A stretch of DNA of 64,000 nt from Gelidibacter salicanalis (GCF_007997285.1 NZ_VORX01000003.1:248001-312000); one strand, 5' to 3'. Shown: positions 43,384-54,414, counted from the stretch's first letter. Notes: generated by a model from the letters alone, not told the origin. A program made the numbers and translations.

Positions 43384-46300
43384 ATGTTAAAGCAACAAGG
43401 ACTTTATTTACCAGAATTTGAACATGACAATTGCGGCGCCGGATTTATATGTAGTTTAAAAGGAAACACCTCCAATACCATCATCCATAAAGCGCTTGAA
43501 ATTTTGGAAAAATTAGAGCATAGAGGCGCTGTAAGTTCTGACGGTAAAACTGGCGATGGTGCTGGTATTTTAATTGATATTCCTCACGACTTCTTCATAA
43601 AAAACTGCGATTTCAACTTGCCAAAATTTGGTGATTATGCAGTAAGCAACGTATTTCTTCCTAAAAAAGAAAACCAACGCAACTATTGCATCGAAAAATT
43701 CGAATATTACATAAAAGCACAAGGCCTTCATATTTTGGGATGGCGCGATGTGCCGGTAGACGCTAGTGTTTTAGGTAGTGTAGCGGCACTGACTGAACCT
43801 TTTGTAAAGCAGGTATTTATCGGAAAAATTGATCAAAATCAAGATGATTTCAATTTCAATCTCAAATTATTTATTGCTAGGAAGCAAGCAGAACATCATA
43901 TAAACGCTTCCAAGCTCTCAGAAAGCGCACGTTTTTACCTGCCTAGTTTGTCCACCAAAATCATCATCTTTAAAGGCCTCCTGGTACCGGAAGATATTAA
44001 GCTGTATTATAAAGATCTTCAAGATCCATCCTTAGTGACCCGTTTGGCCTTGGTACACCAACGCTTTTCAACCAACACTTTCCCCACTTGGGACTTGGCG
44101 CAACCCTTCAGATACATGTGTCATAATGGTGAAATCAACACGTTGAGAGGCAATGTTAGCCGCACCTTATCTCGTCAAGAACTAATGGAAAGCGATTGGT
44201 TTGGGGATGAGATCAAAAGCATCTTCCCAATCATCCTTCCCGGCAAATCAGATTCCGCACAAATGGATATGGTGGTCGAATTGCTCTTGATGACCGGCCG
44301 ATCATTACCTGAAGTGATGATGATGCTCGTTCCTGAAGCATGGGAAAAAAACACTGAGATGTCTGACGCTAAAAAAGCCTTCTACGAATACAATTCTTGT
44401 ATCATGGAACCTTGGGATGGCCCAGCGTCCATTCCGTTTACGGATGGTAATTATATAGGTGCTGTACTAGACAGAAATGGTTTGCGTCCTTCGCGCTACA
44501 CGGTTACCAAAGACGGATTTGTGGTGATGTCATCGGAAACTGGCGTGATCGACATCGAACCCAAAAATGTGGAACATCACGGCCGATTGGAACCTGGAAA
44601 AATGTTTTTGGTAGACATGAACCAAGGTCGCATCATCAAAGATGAGGAAGTTAAAGAGGCGATTGTATCTAAGCATCCTTACCAAGAATGGTTGCAGAAA
44701 AATTTGGTGCATTTGGCGGATATTCCAGCTAAAAAAGGCGACATCAATCATGTTGAAGATCCCCTATTAAAACGTCAAATTGTTTTTGGATATACTGAAG
44801 AAGATTTAAGCGTTATTATCAATCCGATGGCGCAACTGGGTAAAGAACCCATCGGCTCCATGGGTAACGATGCCCCTATTGCTATACTTTCTGATAAACC
44901 ACAGCTACTCTACAATTATTTCAAACAATTATTCGCTCAAGTTACCAATCCGCCATTAGACGGCATTCGTGAAAAATTGATTACGGATATCAGTTTGACT
45001 TTGGGGAGCGACACCAATATTTTCAAAATTAACGAAGATCAATGTCGAAAATTGAAAATCCAAAATCCTGTAATTTCGAAGCATGATCTCGATAAAATTA
45101 AAAACTACACGCAAAATCCTGATTTTGTAGTCACCACCATTTCTATTCTATATGAAGTGGATAAAGGTTTGAATGAGTTGGAACGCGCCCTCCTAAATCT
45201 TGTCAAAACTGCCTCAGAGGCGATTGATGATGGTGGCAACATCATTATTCTATCGGATAGAGGCGTGAATGAAAAAATGGCTCCAATTCCTGCATTGATG
45301 GCTTGTTCTTATGTGAATCATGAATTGTATAAAATTGGTAAGCGTGCCAAAGTTAGTATTATCATGGAGTCAGCCGAACCACGTGAAGTGCACCATTTTG
45401 CATTATTATTTGGCTATGGTGCAAGTGCTATTAACCCTTATATTGTTAATGAAATTGTTCAAGAGCAAGTTGAAAATCAGGATATTGATGGCTTAGATTA
45501 CATGACAGCGATCAAGAATTACAACAAAGCTATTGGCATGGGCATTCTTAAAGTGATGAACAAAATCGGAATTTCCACTCTTAATTCCTATCGTGGCTCG
45601 CAACTTTTTGAATGTGTAGGCCTTAATACCACAGTGGTCACTAATTATTTCCCAAATACGGTTACCCGGATTCAAGGTATCGGCTTACGGGAAATTGAGA
45701 AAGAAATTTCAAAGCGCCACCGTCAGGCATACCATCACAACGAAGTGGATGGAGACTTAGACTTAGAATTTGGAGGTAACTATAAATGGCGACGCAATGG
45801 CGAAAAACATGCTTTCAACCCCATAACCGTTGCCAAACTCCAAGAATCTGTTAGAACTAATAAGCCAGCGACGTTTAAGGAATATTCCGACCTAATCAAT
45901 GAACAGACCAAGCAATTAATGACCATTAGAGGTTTGTTTGAGTTTACCAATTATGACCCCATTTCCTTATCAGAAGTTGAACCGTGGACAGAAATCGTTA
46001 AACGTTTTAAAACGGGTGCCATGTCTTACGGTTCCATTAGCAAGGAAGCGCACGAGAATTTAGCCATTGCAATGAACAGAATTGGCGGAAAAAGCAATTC
46101 TGGCGAAGGTGGCGAAGATGAAGAACGTTTTTATAAAGATGCTAACGGCGATTGGAAAAACTCCGCCATAAAGCAAGTGGCTTCTGGACGATTTGGGGTG
46201 ACCTCAAATTATTTGACCAGTGCTTCGGAGATACAAATTAAAATGGCACAAGGTGCCAAACCGGGTGAAGGCGGCCAATTGCCAGGACCTAAAGTAAATC

Positions 46301-47889
46301 CTGATATTGCAAAAACTAGAAATTCGACCCCTTATGTGGGATTAATTTCACCACCGCCTCATCATGATATTTATTCTATAGAAGATTTATCACAACTGAT
46401 TTACGACTTAAAATCGGCCAATCGCGAGGCACGAATCAATGTAAAATTGGTGTCTGAAGTCGGTATTGGTACGGTTGCCGCTGGAGTTGCGAAGGCCAAA
46501 GGCGATGTGATTCTAATTTCAGGACATGATGGCGGTACAGGTGCATCGCCATTAACCTCTTTAAAACATGCCGGATTACCGTGGGAGTTAGGACTCGCCG
46601 AAGCCCAACAAACTTTAGTGATGAATAATTTGAGAAACCGTGTAGTTTTGGAGTGTGACGGTCAAATGAAAACGGGACGTGATGTTGCTATTGCCTGTTT
46701 GTTAGGCGCTGAGGAATTCGGTTTTGCAACAGCACCTTTAGTGGCTTCTGGCTGTGTAATGATGCGGGTTTGCCATCTAAACACTTGTCCGGTTGGTATC
46801 GCAACTCAAAACCCTGAACTCCGCAAAAAATTTCAAGGCAAACCGGAACATGTGGTCAATTTTATGTATTTCGTAGCGCAGGAATTACGTGAAATCATGG
46901 CTGAGCTTGGATTCAGGACCATCAATGAAATGGTTGGTCAGGTTCAAAAACTCAACCGTAACAATACCATTAACCATTATAAATCTTTAGGCTTGGATTT
47001 ATCGCCTATCCTACATCAAGTTATTACGCCTGAAGGCACCAAACTCTACAACACTGAAAAACAAGATCACCAGCTGGAAAAAGCTTTGGATTTTAAGATT
47101 ATAAGTCAAGCGCATCCTGCCTTATTCCGTAAAGAAAAAACGGTCATCGAATCGAAAATAAATAATAGAGATCGTGCTTTTGGAGCTATTTTGAGTAATG
47201 AGATTTCTAAGATTTATGGCGCACAAGGGCTTCCAGAGAACACTTTAAAAATCAATTTTACGGGATCTGCAGGACAAAGTTTTGGCGCTTTCGCTACTAA
47301 AGGATTAACACTTGTTGTAAACGGAAATACAAATGATTATTTAGGAAAAGGGCTTTCTGGTGCTAAAATAAGTATCAAAGTTCCTGAGGAATCCACCATT
47401 GTTCCTGAAGACAATATAATTATTGGTAATGTGGCCTTATATGGCGCTACCAGTGGCGAAGTGTATATAAATGGAAAAGCAGGCGAACGATTTTGTGTCA
47501 GAAACTCTGGTGCACACGCCGTTGTAGAAGGCATTGGCGACCATGGTTGTGAATACATGACAGGTGGACGAGCCGTCATTTTAGGCGACGTCGGACGGAA
47601 TTTTGGTGCCGGTATGAGTGGTGGCATCGTTTATGTGTATGACCCCAACAACACCTTCGATAAAAAATGCAATAAGGAAGGCTTGAATTTAGAGCCTGTC
47701 GCTTCCGCAGAAGATGGAGCCGAATTAAAAAACCTAGTCGAAAATCATTACAACGCCACATTGAGTCCTTTGGCACAACGACTCTTAGAAAATTGGCAGA
47801 AAGAATTGCCAAAGTTCATCAAAGTAATGCCCGAAGAATATAGGCAAGCACTCATTAGATTGGAAGAAGAGAATAAAGTAGTTGTTTAA
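43384..47889 (+). CDS. gltB: Glutamate synthase, large subunit
   Basis: A 1501-residue protein. The first 16 residues form a propeptide ahead of the Ntn-type nucleophile Cys17 (EHDNCGAGF), which removes ammonia from glutamine. The C-terminal half has the FMN-binding synthase domain (KPGEGGQLPGPKV, ISGHDGGTGASPLTSL), the 3Fe-4S ligands CHLNTCPVGIATQ, and the GXGXG-repeat beta-helix (GATSGEVYINGKAGERF...MSGGIVYVYD). It makes two glutamates from glutamine and 2-oxoglutarate. gltD follows after 34 bp and supplies electrons. Confidence 0.97.
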   Translation: MLKQQGLYLPEFEHDNCGAGFICSLKGNTSNTIIHKALEILEKLEHRGAVSSDGKTGDGAGILIDIPHDFFIKNCDFNLPKFGDYAVSNVFLPKKENQRNYCIEKFEYYIKAQGLHILGWRDVPVDASVLGSVAALTEPFVKQVFIGKIDQNQDDFNFNLKLFIARKQAEHHINASKLSESARFYLPSLSTKIIIFKGLLVPEDIKLYYKDLQDPSLVTRLALVHQRFSTNTFPTWDLAQPFRYMCHNGEINTLRGNVSRTLSRQELMESDWFGDEIKSIFPIILPGKSDSAQMDMVVELLLMTGRSLPEVMMMLVPEAWEKNTEMSDAKKAFYEYNSCIMEPWDGPASIPFTDGNYIGAVLDRNGLRPSRYTVTKDGFVVMSSETGVIDIEPKNVEHHGRLEPGKMFLVDMNQGRIIKDEEVKEAIVSKHPYQEWLQKNLVHLADIPAKKGDINHVEDPLLKRQIVFGYTEEDLSVIINPMAQLGKEPIGSMGNDAPIAILSDKPQLLYNYFKQLFAQVTNPPLDGIREKLITDISLTLGSDTNIFKINEDQCRKLKIQNPVISKHDLDKIKNYTQNPDFVVTTISILYEVDKGLNELERALLNLVKTASEAIDDGGNIIILSDRGVNEKMAPIPALMACSYVNHELYKIGKRAKVSIIMESAEPREVHHFALLFGYGASAINPYIVNEIVQEQVENQDIDGLDYMTAIKNYNKAIGMGILKVMNKIGISTLNSYRGSQLFECVGLNTTVVTNYFPNTVTRIQGIGLREIEKEISKRHRQAYHHNEVDGDLDLEFGGNYKWRRNGEKHAFNPITVAKLQESVRTNKPATFKEYSDLINEQTKQLMTIRGLFEFTNYDPISLSEVEPWTEIVKRFKTGAMSYGSISKEAHENLAIAMNRIGGKSNSGEGGEDEERFYKDANGDWKNSAIKQVASGRFGVTSNYLTSASEIQIKMAQGAKPGEGGQLPGPKVNPDIAKTRNSTPYVGLISPPPHHDIYSIEDLSQLIYDLKSANREARINVKLVSEVGIGTVAAGVAKAKGDVILISGHDGGTGASPLTSLKHAGLPWELGLAEAQQTLVMNNLRNRVVLECDGQMKTGRDVAIACLLGAEEFGFATAPLVASGCVMMRVCHLNTCPVGIATQNPELRKKFQGKPEHVVNFMYFVAQELREIMAELGFRTINEMVGQVQKLNRNNTINHYKSLGLDLSPILHQVITPEGTKLYNTEKQDHQLEKALDFKIISQAHPALFRKEKTVIESKINNRDRAFGAILSNEISKIYGAQGLPENTLKINFTGSAGQSFGAFATKGLTLVVNGNTNDYLGKGLSGAKISIKVPEESTIVPEDNIIIGNVALYGATSGEVYINGKAGERFCVRNSGAHAVVEGIGDHGCEYMTGGRAVILGDVGRNFGAGMSGGIVYVYDPNNTFDKKCNKEGLNLEPVASAEDGAELKNLVENHYNATLSPLAQRLLENWQKELPKFIKVMPEEYRQALIRLEEENKVVV

Positions 47890-47923
47890 TTGAAAAAGAT
47901 TTCCGTTTGCGCGGAACACACAT

Positions 47924-49390
47924 ATGGGAAAAATAACAGGATTTTTAGAATACGAAAGAGTAGATGAACCCTACATAGCGGTTGAAAAACGATTGAAAAA
48001 TTATAAAGAATTTACGATTCCGCTAGAGGAGAAAAAACTAAAAGATCAAGGTGCACGCTGTATGGACTGCGGCATTCCCTTTTGCCATAGTGGCTGCCCC
48101 TTAGGGAATTTAATTCCAGATTTTAATGACAAAGTGTATAAAGGCCGTTGGAAAGAGGCTGCGCAAATTCTACATTCTACCAACAACTTTCCAGAATTCA
48201 CGGGTAGACTATGTCCTGCCCCGTGTGAAGAGGCTTGTGTTTTAGGCATTAATGAAGATCCGGTGTCTATAGAAAACATCGAGAAAAACATTGTCGAAAA
48301 GGCGTTTGAAGAAGGATGGATTACAGCGCACCCACCAAACATAAGAACGGGTAAAAAAGTAGCCATTATTGGTTCTGGCCCTGCTGGATTGGCGGCAGCA
48401 CAACAGTTAAACCGAGCAGGCCATGCCGTCACTGTTTTCGAAAGGGACGCCAAAGTAGGCGGATTACTGCGCTACGGGATTCCCGATTTTAAACTTGAAA
48501 AATCAATTATTAATCGGCGAATGGCCATTCTTGAAGAAGAAGGCATCACATTTATCACCAACGCCCATGTAGGTCAAAATATCAGTATAGAAACCATTAA
48601 AGCCGATTTTGACGCTGTTGTCTTATGTGGTGGTGCTACGGAACGCCGAGGCATCCCAATAAAAGGCAACCATCTGAAAGGTGTGCATCAAGCCATGGAT
48701 TTCTTAAAATTAAACAATCAATATGTAGACGGTTTAATCAGTGAAGATGAAATTTTATCCGCAAAAAATAAGAACGTCATTGTCATTGGTGGTGGAGACA
48801 CAGGTTCCGATTGTATTGGTACTAGCAACCGTCATGGCGCAAAAAGTGTAACTAATTTTGAAATTTTAAGTAAGCCATCTGTGGGACGCCCTGCACATCA
48901 ACCTTGGCCCTATTGGCCAATGAAGTTAAAAACAACCTCATCTCACCAAGAAGGCGTGGAACGCTTTTTCAGTGTCTCGACCAAAGAATTTTTAGGAGAT
49001 AAAAACGGCAACCTCATCGGTTTGAAAACTGTGGAAGTGGAGTGGATTTTTAATGAAGGGCAACGTCCCGAACTTAGAGAACTTCCTAATACCGAAAAAC
49101 ATTGGGATTGTGACATGGTCTTATTGGCATTAGGTTTTACAGGTTCAGAAAAAACACTGGCTGAGCAATTTGGTCTCGAAATGGATTTTAGATCTAACAT
49201 AAAAGCTGCAACTACTGATTATACTACTAACGTTCCAGGGATTTTCAGTGCAGGCGATATGCGCCGCGGCCAATCCTTAATTGTTTGGGCCATTTCAGAA
49301 GGCCGACAAGCCGCTCACCACGTTGATAAATACCTAATGGGCAATTCTAATTTACCACTTAAAGACGATAATGATTTGCCAAGAATTTAG
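47924..49390 (+). CDS. gltD: Glutamate synthase, small (beta) subunit
   Basis: A 488-residue NADPH-dependent flavoprotein. The N-terminus has the Cys-rich 4Fe-4S segments [22 protein letters not shown] and [14 protein letters not shown]. The FAD loop is [17 protein letters not shown] (about 146) and the NADPH loop [15 protein letters not shown] (about 286). The end [30 protein letters not shown] is the usual AGD motif. It passes electrons from NADPH to GltB. The ilv leader begins about 50-70 bp past its stop. Confidence 0.97.
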   Translation: MGKITGFLEYERVDEPYIAVEKRLKNYKEFTIPLEEKKLKDQGARCMDCGIPFCHSGCPLGNLIPDFNDKVYKGRWKEAAQILHSTNNFPEFTGRLCPAPCEEACVLGINEDPVSIENIEKNIVEKAFEEGWITAHPPNIRTGKKVAIIGSGPAGLAAAQQLNRAGHAVTVFERDAKVGGLLRYGIPDFKLEKSIINRRMAILEEEGITFITNAHVGQNISIETIKADFDAVVLCGGATERRGIPIKGNHLKGVHQAMDFLKLNNQYVDGLISEDEILSAKNKNVIVIGGGDTGSDCIGTSNRHGAKSVTNFEILSKPSVGRPAHQPWPYWPMKLKTTSSHQEGVERFFSVSTKEFLGDKNGNLIGLKTVEVEWIFNEGQRPELRELPNTEKHWDCDMVLLALGFTGSEKTLAEQFGLEMDFRSNIKAATTDYTTNVPGIFSAGDMRRGQSLIVWAISEGRQAAHHVDKYLMGNSNLPLKDDNDLPRI

Positions 49391-49458
49391 AAATAAATAG
49401 AAATTTCTAAGACATATATTAGGTTTTATAAAAATCTTTTATGATTTTTGACGAACAG

Positions 49459-49518
49459 ATGAAAAACCAAAACTTAAATATTATTTCTATTATTAGCATC
49501 GTGATTTTGTCACGCTAA
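49459..49518 (+). CDS. ilv operon leader peptide 1 (Ile/Val/Leu)
   Basis: A 19-codon frame, MKNQNLNIISIISIVILSR, with six Ile, one Val and two Leu codons. An in-frame upstream ATG at 49441 would give a 25-residue version. The dense run of Ile, Val and Leu codons, the very short length and its place ahead of a terminator and ilvE match a translational attenuator leader. Ribosome stalling when these charged tRNAs are scarce would free the sequence right after the stop codon. A small dyad (cgtga/tcacg, 49500-49514) inside it could be a pause hairpin. No homology search was possible, so identity rests on composition and layout. Confidence 0.85.
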   Translation: MKNQNLNIISIISIVILSR

Positions 49519-49584
49519 GGAGGAATGGTACACTAAGTTTAAAAAAATATAACTGAAGCCTTCCTCTAACTGGAAGGCTTTTTT
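49519..49584 (+). terminator. ilv attenuator 1: antiterminator strand plus intrinsic terminator
   Basis: The terminator stem is aagccttcc (49556-49564) with ggaaggctt (49572-49580), followed by TTTT. The competing strand ggaggaa (49519-49525) begins directly after the leader stop codon and can pair with ttcctct (49561-49567; last pair G-U). This pairing takes the 5' arm of the terminator. A ribosome resting on the stop codon would cover the competing strand and allow termination. Confidence 0.85.
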
Positions 49585-49669
49585 AGTATTACAGAGTTTC
49601 AATAATGTGGATAAAGCGGAAACTAGAAACAAGCTGTTCATCCAGTTTTAAATTAAATTGTTTTACCCA

Positions 49670-49720
49670 ATGCAACAGAATATCATCATTATTAGCATCA
49701 TTATTATTAGCTCCAGTTAG
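49670..49720 (+). CDS. ilv operon leader peptide 2 (isoleucine)
   Basis: A 16-codon frame, MQQNIIIISIIIISSS, with eight Ile codons in two runs of four. It contains no Val or Leu. It follows attenuator 1 by 85 bp and precedes its own terminator. It would respond to isoleucine supply alone. No separate promoter was recognised between the two leaders, so one transcript probably passes both. The pure Ile sequence makes a chance ORF very unlikely. Confidence 0.85.
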   Translation: MQQNIIIISIIIISSS

Positions 49721-49778
49721 TTGATACAGTATGCTATTCCCAAAAAAAGCCTGTATCAATTGAGATACAGGCTTTTTT
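49721..49778 (+). terminator. ilv attenuator 2: antiterminator strand plus intrinsic terminator
   Basis: Terminator stem aaaaaagcctgtatc (49743-49757) pairs with gatacaggctttttt (49764-49778). ttgatacag (49721-49729), immediately after the leader-2 stop codon, is the exact reverse complement of ctgtatcaa (49751-49759), so a 9-bp antiterminator is mutually exclusive with the terminator. Confidence 0.88.
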
Positions 49779-49938
49779 TATAGGAAAATTTGACATTTTG
49801 AACATCATAAATAAACACACTTAAACAACTGATATACAGTAAATTAAATATGAAACTATGACACTGAGTTTAGTCTGACCGAGCAATCCCGAAGCACCCA
49901 ATACAAAGCTTATATTAATTTTAAACTTTTAAACCTTT
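49779..49938 (+). other. Leader tail between attenuator 2 and ilvE
   Basis: 160 bp of AT-rich sequence without a further leader peptide, T-tract hairpin or clear promoter. The distance from the last terminator to ilvE is long for a simple attenuator. Confidence 0.5.
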
Positions 49939-50838
49939 ATGAACGCATACAGTAACGACCAAACGATCATTTACCACAACGGTGAATTTTTAAATCCTAA
50001 AACTGCTTCTAGTAGTTTATATAGCCAAAGCTTGCACTACGGCAATGGCGTATTTGAAGGCATTAGATCTTATAAAACAGCCGAAGGCACCAAAATATTT
50101 AGAGCGGAAGCACATTATGAGCGTCTTAAATATGGTGCTAAGGTAATGGGCATTCCCTTTGACTATACGGTTGCTGACCTAGTAGCCCTCACCTATGAGC
50201 TCTTAGAAAAAAACAATCTTCAAGATGCCTATATCCGCCCACTCATCACTACGGGTGCCAATATGGGACTCTATACTTCAAAAGAATCGTTTTTAACAAT
50301 GCAGTGTTGGGAATGGGGAAAACTCATGGGGGATCGCTTATTACGAGTTAAAACCTCATCCTTTGAACGCCCAAATCCAAAATCGTGTTTTGTAGAAGCG
50401 AAGGTTACAGGCCATTACGTCAACTCCGTCCTATCCACTAATGAAGCAAAAGACGCTGGTTATGATGAAGCCTTGTTATTAGACATGCATGGCTATGTTG
50501 CAGAATGTTCTGGTGCCAACATTTTTATGGAAAAAGATGGAAAACTATATACTCCTAAAAAAGGCAGCATTATGGCAGGCATCACCCGGGAGACCATCCT
50601 AGAAATCTGTGAGGAAGAAGGTATTCCTGTGGAAGAAAAACATTTCAAATTAGAAGAATTAAAACAAGCAGACAGTTCATTTTTTACCGGAACAGCAGCT
50701 GAAGTGGTCGGATTAAAATCGTTGGATGATTACGAATTTCCGTTATCATGGACGGATTCTTTAGGTTATAAATTAATGCAGTTGTACCAACAAGAAGTTT
50801 TAGGGCAACGCAAATCAAAGTTAGCAAACGCACTATGA
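49939..50838 (+). CDS. ilvE: Branched-chain amino acid aminotransferase
   Basis: A 299-residue fold-type IV PLP enzyme. [16 protein letters not shown] at the start and [33 protein letters not shown], whose Lys forms the PLP Schiff base (EAKVTGHY), are diagnostic. [11 protein letters not shown] closes the active site. It performs the last step of leucine, isoleucine and valine synthesis, transferring an amino group from glutamate. That donor links it to the gltBD locus just upstream. It is the first structural gene after the tandem attenuators and overlaps ilvD by four bases. Confidence 0.96.
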   Translation: MNAYSNDQTIIYHNGEFLNPKTASSSLYSQSLHYGNGVFEGIRSYKTAEGTKIFRAEAHYERLKYGAKVMGIPFDYTVADLVALTYELLEKNNLQDAYIRPLITTGANMGLYTSKESFLTMQCWEWGKLMGDRLLRVKTSSFERPNPKSCFVEAKVTGHYVNSVLSTNEAKDAGYDEALLLDMHGYVAECSGANIFMEKDGKLYTPKKGSIMAGITRETILEICEEEGIPVEEKHFKLEELKQADSSFFTGTAAEVVGLKSLDDYEFPLSWTDSLGYKLMQLYQQEVLGQRKSKLANAL

Positions 50839-52520
50839 GTATATTAAATAAATACAGTAAGACAGTTACACAAGATCCTACACTTCCAGCGGCACAAGCA
50901 ATGTTGCATGCCATTGGATTAACTGATGAGGATTTAAAAAAACCAATGATCGGCATTGCCAGTACGGGCTATGAAGGCAATCCATGTAACATGCATCTTA
51001 ACGATTTAGCCGTACATGTTAAAAAGGGAACCGAAAATGCGGGATTGGTAGGCTTAATTTTCAATACGATTGGCGTGAGTGATGGCATCTCTAACGGGAC
51101 ACCGGGAATGCGCTTTTCATTACCTTCTCGCGATATCATTGCAGACTCCATTGAAACTGTAGTTGAAGCCATGAGTTATGACGGTGTTATTACCGTTGTT
51201 GGCTGTGACAAAAATATGCCGGGAGCTTTAATGGCAATGCTGCGTTTAAACAGACCTTCAGTTTTGGTGTATGGTGGAACAATCGCTTCTGGATGCCATA
51301 ATGGAAAGAAATTAGATATCGTTTCAGCATTTGAAGCCTATGGCGAAAAAGTTGCTGGAACTATTGATGATGCAGAATATAAAAATGTTATTCATAAAGC
51401 CTGCCCGGGTGCTGGCGCATGTGGCGGAATGTACACGGCAAATACAATGGCTTCTGCCATTGAGGCCTTGGGGATGTCATTGCCATTTAACTCTTCAAAC
51501 CCTGCAGTAAGCGACGGAAATATAAAAGAGGTGGAATCTGCCAAAGCAGGTGAAGCCGTACGTTTATTATTAGAAAGAGACATCAAACCATCGGATATTG
51601 TAACTAAGGAATCTTTAGAAAATGCATTCCGATTGGTGACGGTTCTTGGGGGTTCAACGAATGCCGTACTTCACTTTTTAGCTATTGCAAAAGCGGCCCA
51701 AGTAGAGTTTACTTTAGAAGATTTCAAAAAAATTAGCGACACGACCCCATTGTTGGCTAATCTGAAACCAAGCGGCAAATATTCTATGGAAGATTTACAC
51801 CATATCGGCGGGATTCCTGGGGTATTAAAATACATGCTACATAACGGCATGTTGCATGGCAATTGTTTAACTGTCACCGGGAAGACCATTGCTGAAAATT
51901 TAAAAGATGTTCCAAATTTAGTGGAAGACCAAGACATTATTAGCAAACTCAGTAATCCGATAAAAGAAACAGGTCATATCCGAATCCTTTTCGGAAACCT
52001 AGCAACTGAAGGTGCTGTGGCAAAAATCACCGGAAAAGAAGGCTTTTCTTTTAGAGGTACTGCTAATGTATTTGATGGCGAAATAGCCGTAAATGAAGGC
52101 ATTAAAACTGGTAAAGTTAAAAAAGGAGATGTGGTCATCATCCGTTATGAGGGCCCAAAAGGAGGTCCGGGAATGCCAGAAATGTTAAAACCAACCTCTT
52201 CTATTATGGGTGCAGGTTTGGGTAAAGATGTGGCCTTAATTACGGACGGGCGTTTTTCTGGTGGCTCCCACGGATTTGTAGTAGGACACGTCGCTCCTGA
52301 AGCTCAGGACGGTGGAAATATTGCACTTGTTGAAAATGGTGATGTCATTGCCATTGATGCCATTAAAAACACGATTAATATCGAAATTTCCGATGAAGAA
52401 TTAGCCAAAAGAAGAGCCAAGTGGGTCGCACCAAAATTAAAATTTGAGCGCGGGGTGCTCTACAAATATGCAAAGACAGTGTCGTCAGCCTCTAAGGGCT
52501 GTGTCACTGATGAATTCTAA
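50835..52520 (+). CDS. ilvD: Dihydroxy-acid dehydratase
   Basis: A 561-residue Fe-S dehydratase making 2-oxo acids from 2,3-dihydroxy-isovalerate and 2,3-dihydroxy-3-methylvalerate. Cluster cysteines are seen in [26 protein letters not shown] and [35 protein letters not shown] is the C-terminal signature. It overlaps ilvE by four bases (ATGA). A 77-bp gap without signals separates it from ilvB. Confidence 0.97.
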   Translation: MSILNKYSKTVTQDPTLPAAQAMLHAIGLTDEDLKKPMIGIASTGYEGNPCNMHLNDLAVHVKKGTENAGLVGLIFNTIGVSDGISNGTPGMRFSLPSRDIIADSIETVVEAMSYDGVITVVGCDKNMPGALMAMLRLNRPSVLVYGGTIASGCHNGKKLDIVSAFEAYGEKVAGTIDDAEYKNVIHKACPGAGACGGMYTANTMASAIEALGMSLPFNSSNPAVSDGNIKEVESAKAGEAVRLLLERDIKPSDIVTKESLENAFRLVTVLGGSTNAVLHFLAIAKAAQVEFTLEDFKKISDTTPLLANLKPSGKYSMEDLHHIGGIPGVLKYMLHNGMLHGNCLTVTGKTIAENLKDVPNLVEDQDIISKLSNPIKETGHIRILFGNLATEGAVAKITGKEGFSFRGTANVFDGEIAVNEGIKTGKVKKGDVVIIRYEGPKGGPGMPEMLKPTSSIMGAGLGKDVALITDGRFSGGSHGFVVGHVAPEAQDGGNIALVENGDVIAIDAIKNTINIEISDEELAKRRAKWVAPKLKFERGVLYKYAKTVSSASKGCVTDEF

Positions 52521-52597
52521 ATAATACACAACCTAATAGAGTTGAACTCCTCCTGTAAGTTATCAGGATAAAAAGGATTGAAAAACATGTTTTTAAT

Positions 52598-54334
52598 ATG
52601 AAAGACACACAAACATTAGAAAAAGATCAAACCACAACTGCTTCCACCATCCGGATTTCCGGTAGTGAAGCCATCATCAGATGTCTTATTGCTGAAGGTG
52701 TAGACATCCTTTACGGGTATCCAGGTGGCGCAATTATGCCCGTTTATGATGAACTTTATAAATTCAGAGATCAAATTCATCACGTATTAACACGTCATGA
52801 GCAAGGTGCTACGCACGCGGCTCAGGGTTACGCACGTATTTCAGGAAAAGTTGGTGTCGCTATGGCAACTTCCGGCCCAGGCGCTACCAATCTTATTACA
52901 GGCATTGCAGATGCACAAATCGATTCCACACCGATGGTCTGTATTACAGGGCAGGTGGCGTCCCATTTATTGGGGAGCGATGCGTTTCAGGAAACAGATA
53001 TCATCGGAATTTCGACACCTGTGACCAAGTGGAACCAACAAATCACAAAAGCCTCCCAAATTCCTGAGATGATTGCCAAGGCATTTTATATAGCCAGAAG
53101 CGGACGTCCAGGACCCGTTTTAATTGATATTACTAAAGATGCACAATTTGAGCAATTTGATTTTTCCTACGAAAAATGTAAAGGCGTTAGAAGTTATAAT
53201 CCGGTTCCAAAAACAGATATCGATGATGTAAAGGCTGCTGCCCTGCTCATCAATTCGGCTAAAAAACCTTTAATCGTTTGGGGCCAGGGCATCATTTTAA
53301 GTGAGGCTGAAGAGGAATTAAAAGCACTCATGGAAAAAGCAGGAATCCCTGCAGCGTGGACCATTCTTGGCGCTTCGGCAATCCCAACGGCTCACCCTTT
53401 AAATATAGGCATGGTTGGGATGCACGGCAATTATGCACCTAACGTGTTAACTAATGAATGTGATGTTTTAATTGCGATAGGCATGCGATTTGACGATCGT
53501 GTGACGGGAAATTTAGCTACCTACGCCAAACAAGCCAAGGTTATTCACTTTGAAATAGATCCTGCAGAAATTGATAAGAACGTCAAAACTGACGTGGCGG
53601 TTTTAGGCGATGCTAAAGAAAGTCTTAAACAATTACTTCCTTTAATTAAAACCAATTCACATCCGGAATGGCATCAAGAATTTAAAGACCTCTATACCAT
53701 TGAGTACGAAAAGGTCATCAAAGATGATTTATATCCAACAAAGGAAGGCTTAACTATGGGCGAGGTGCTCAAGGAAATCAACATTTGCACCAAAGGCAAT
53801 GCAGCTATAGTTTCTGACGTAGGACAACATCAAATGATTGCTTGTAGATATGCTGAATTCACCACCACCAAAAGTAACATCACTTCTGGAGGATTAGGAA
53901 CTATGGGCTTTGCACTACCTGCGGCCATTGGCGCAAAAATGTCCGCTCCAGAGCGAGATGTGGTGGCCATTATAGGCGATGGCGGTTACCAAATGACCAT
54001 TCAGGAATTGGGCACCATCTTTCAACAAAAAGTACCGGTAAAAATTGTGGTCCTAAACAATGAGTTCTTAGGCATGGTTCGCCAATGGCAACAGTTGTTT
54101 TTCGAAAAACGCTACGCGTCTACAGAAATGACCAACCCAGATTTTGTGGCGATTGCAAAAGGCTATTATATCGATGCTCAAAAAGTAACAAAAAGAGAAG
54201 ATTTAAAAGCGGCTGTTGAAGAGATGATGGCTTGTGAAGGCCCTTACTTTTTAGAGGTAAGAGTAGAAAAAGAGGGCAATGTCTTCCCGATGATTCCTAC
54301 AGGAGCTAGTGTTTCTGAAATTCGATTGGAATAG
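52598..54334 (+). CDS. ilvB: Acetolactate synthase, large (catalytic) subunit
   Basis: A 578-residue thiamine-diphosphate enzyme. EGVDILYGYPGGAIMPVYDEL and RHEQGATHAAQGYAR carry the catalytic Glu that activates the cofactor. GDGGYQMTIQELGTIFQQKVPVKIVVLNN is the TPP/Mg motif. It condenses pyruvate with pyruvate (valine, leucine) or with 2-oxobutyrate (isoleucine). The first 20 residues are a Gln/Thr-rich extension of no known role. The small subunit ilvN follows after 80 bp. Confidence 0.97.
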   Translation: MKDTQTLEKDQTTTASTIRISGSEAIIRCLIAEGVDILYGYPGGAIMPVYDELYKFRDQIHHVLTRHEQGATHAAQGYARISGKVGVAMATSGPGATNLITGIADAQIDSTPMVCITGQVASHLLGSDAFQETDIIGISTPVTKWNQQITKASQIPEMIAKAFYIARSGRPGPVLIDITKDAQFEQFDFSYEKCKGVRSYNPVPKTDIDDVKAAALLINSAKKPLIVWGQGIILSEAEEELKALMEKAGIPAAWTILGASAIPTAHPLNIGMVGMHGNYAPNVLTNECDVLIAIGMRFDDRVTGNLATYAKQAKVIHFEIDPAEIDKNVKTDVAVLGDAKESLKQLLPLIKTNSHPEWHQEFKDLYTIEYEKVIKDDLYPTKEGLTMGEVLKEINICTKGNAAIVSDVGQHQMIACRYAEFTTTKSNITSGGLGTMGFALPAAIGAKMSAPERDVVAIIGDGGYQMTIQELGTIFQQKVPVKIVVLNNEFLGMVRQWQQLFFEKRYASTEMTNPDFVAIAKGYYIDAQKVTKREDLKAAVEEMMACEGPYFLEVRVEKEGNVFPMIPTGASVSEIRLE

Positions 54335-54342
54335 GTCTTTTT

Positions 54343-54385
54343 GAGAAAAGAGAACAAAGAATAGAGAACAGAGAGAAGAGAAAAA
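54343..54385 (+). repeat. Purine-rich low-complexity tract between ilvB and ilvN
   Basis: About 43 bp of nearly pure A/G built from degenerate agagaacaa-type units. It may be related to the aagaac flanks of the repeats at 5761 and 42921. It lies within the operon gap and might affect ilvN translation. Confidence 0.45.
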
Positions 54386-54414
54386 CCATTATCAATTAAA
54401 ACGATAATATAAAC

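Noticed and set aside
47337-47627. Long antisense frames inside gltB and other large genes
   Set aside because: They are shadows of strongly conserved coding frames and have no recognisable domains.
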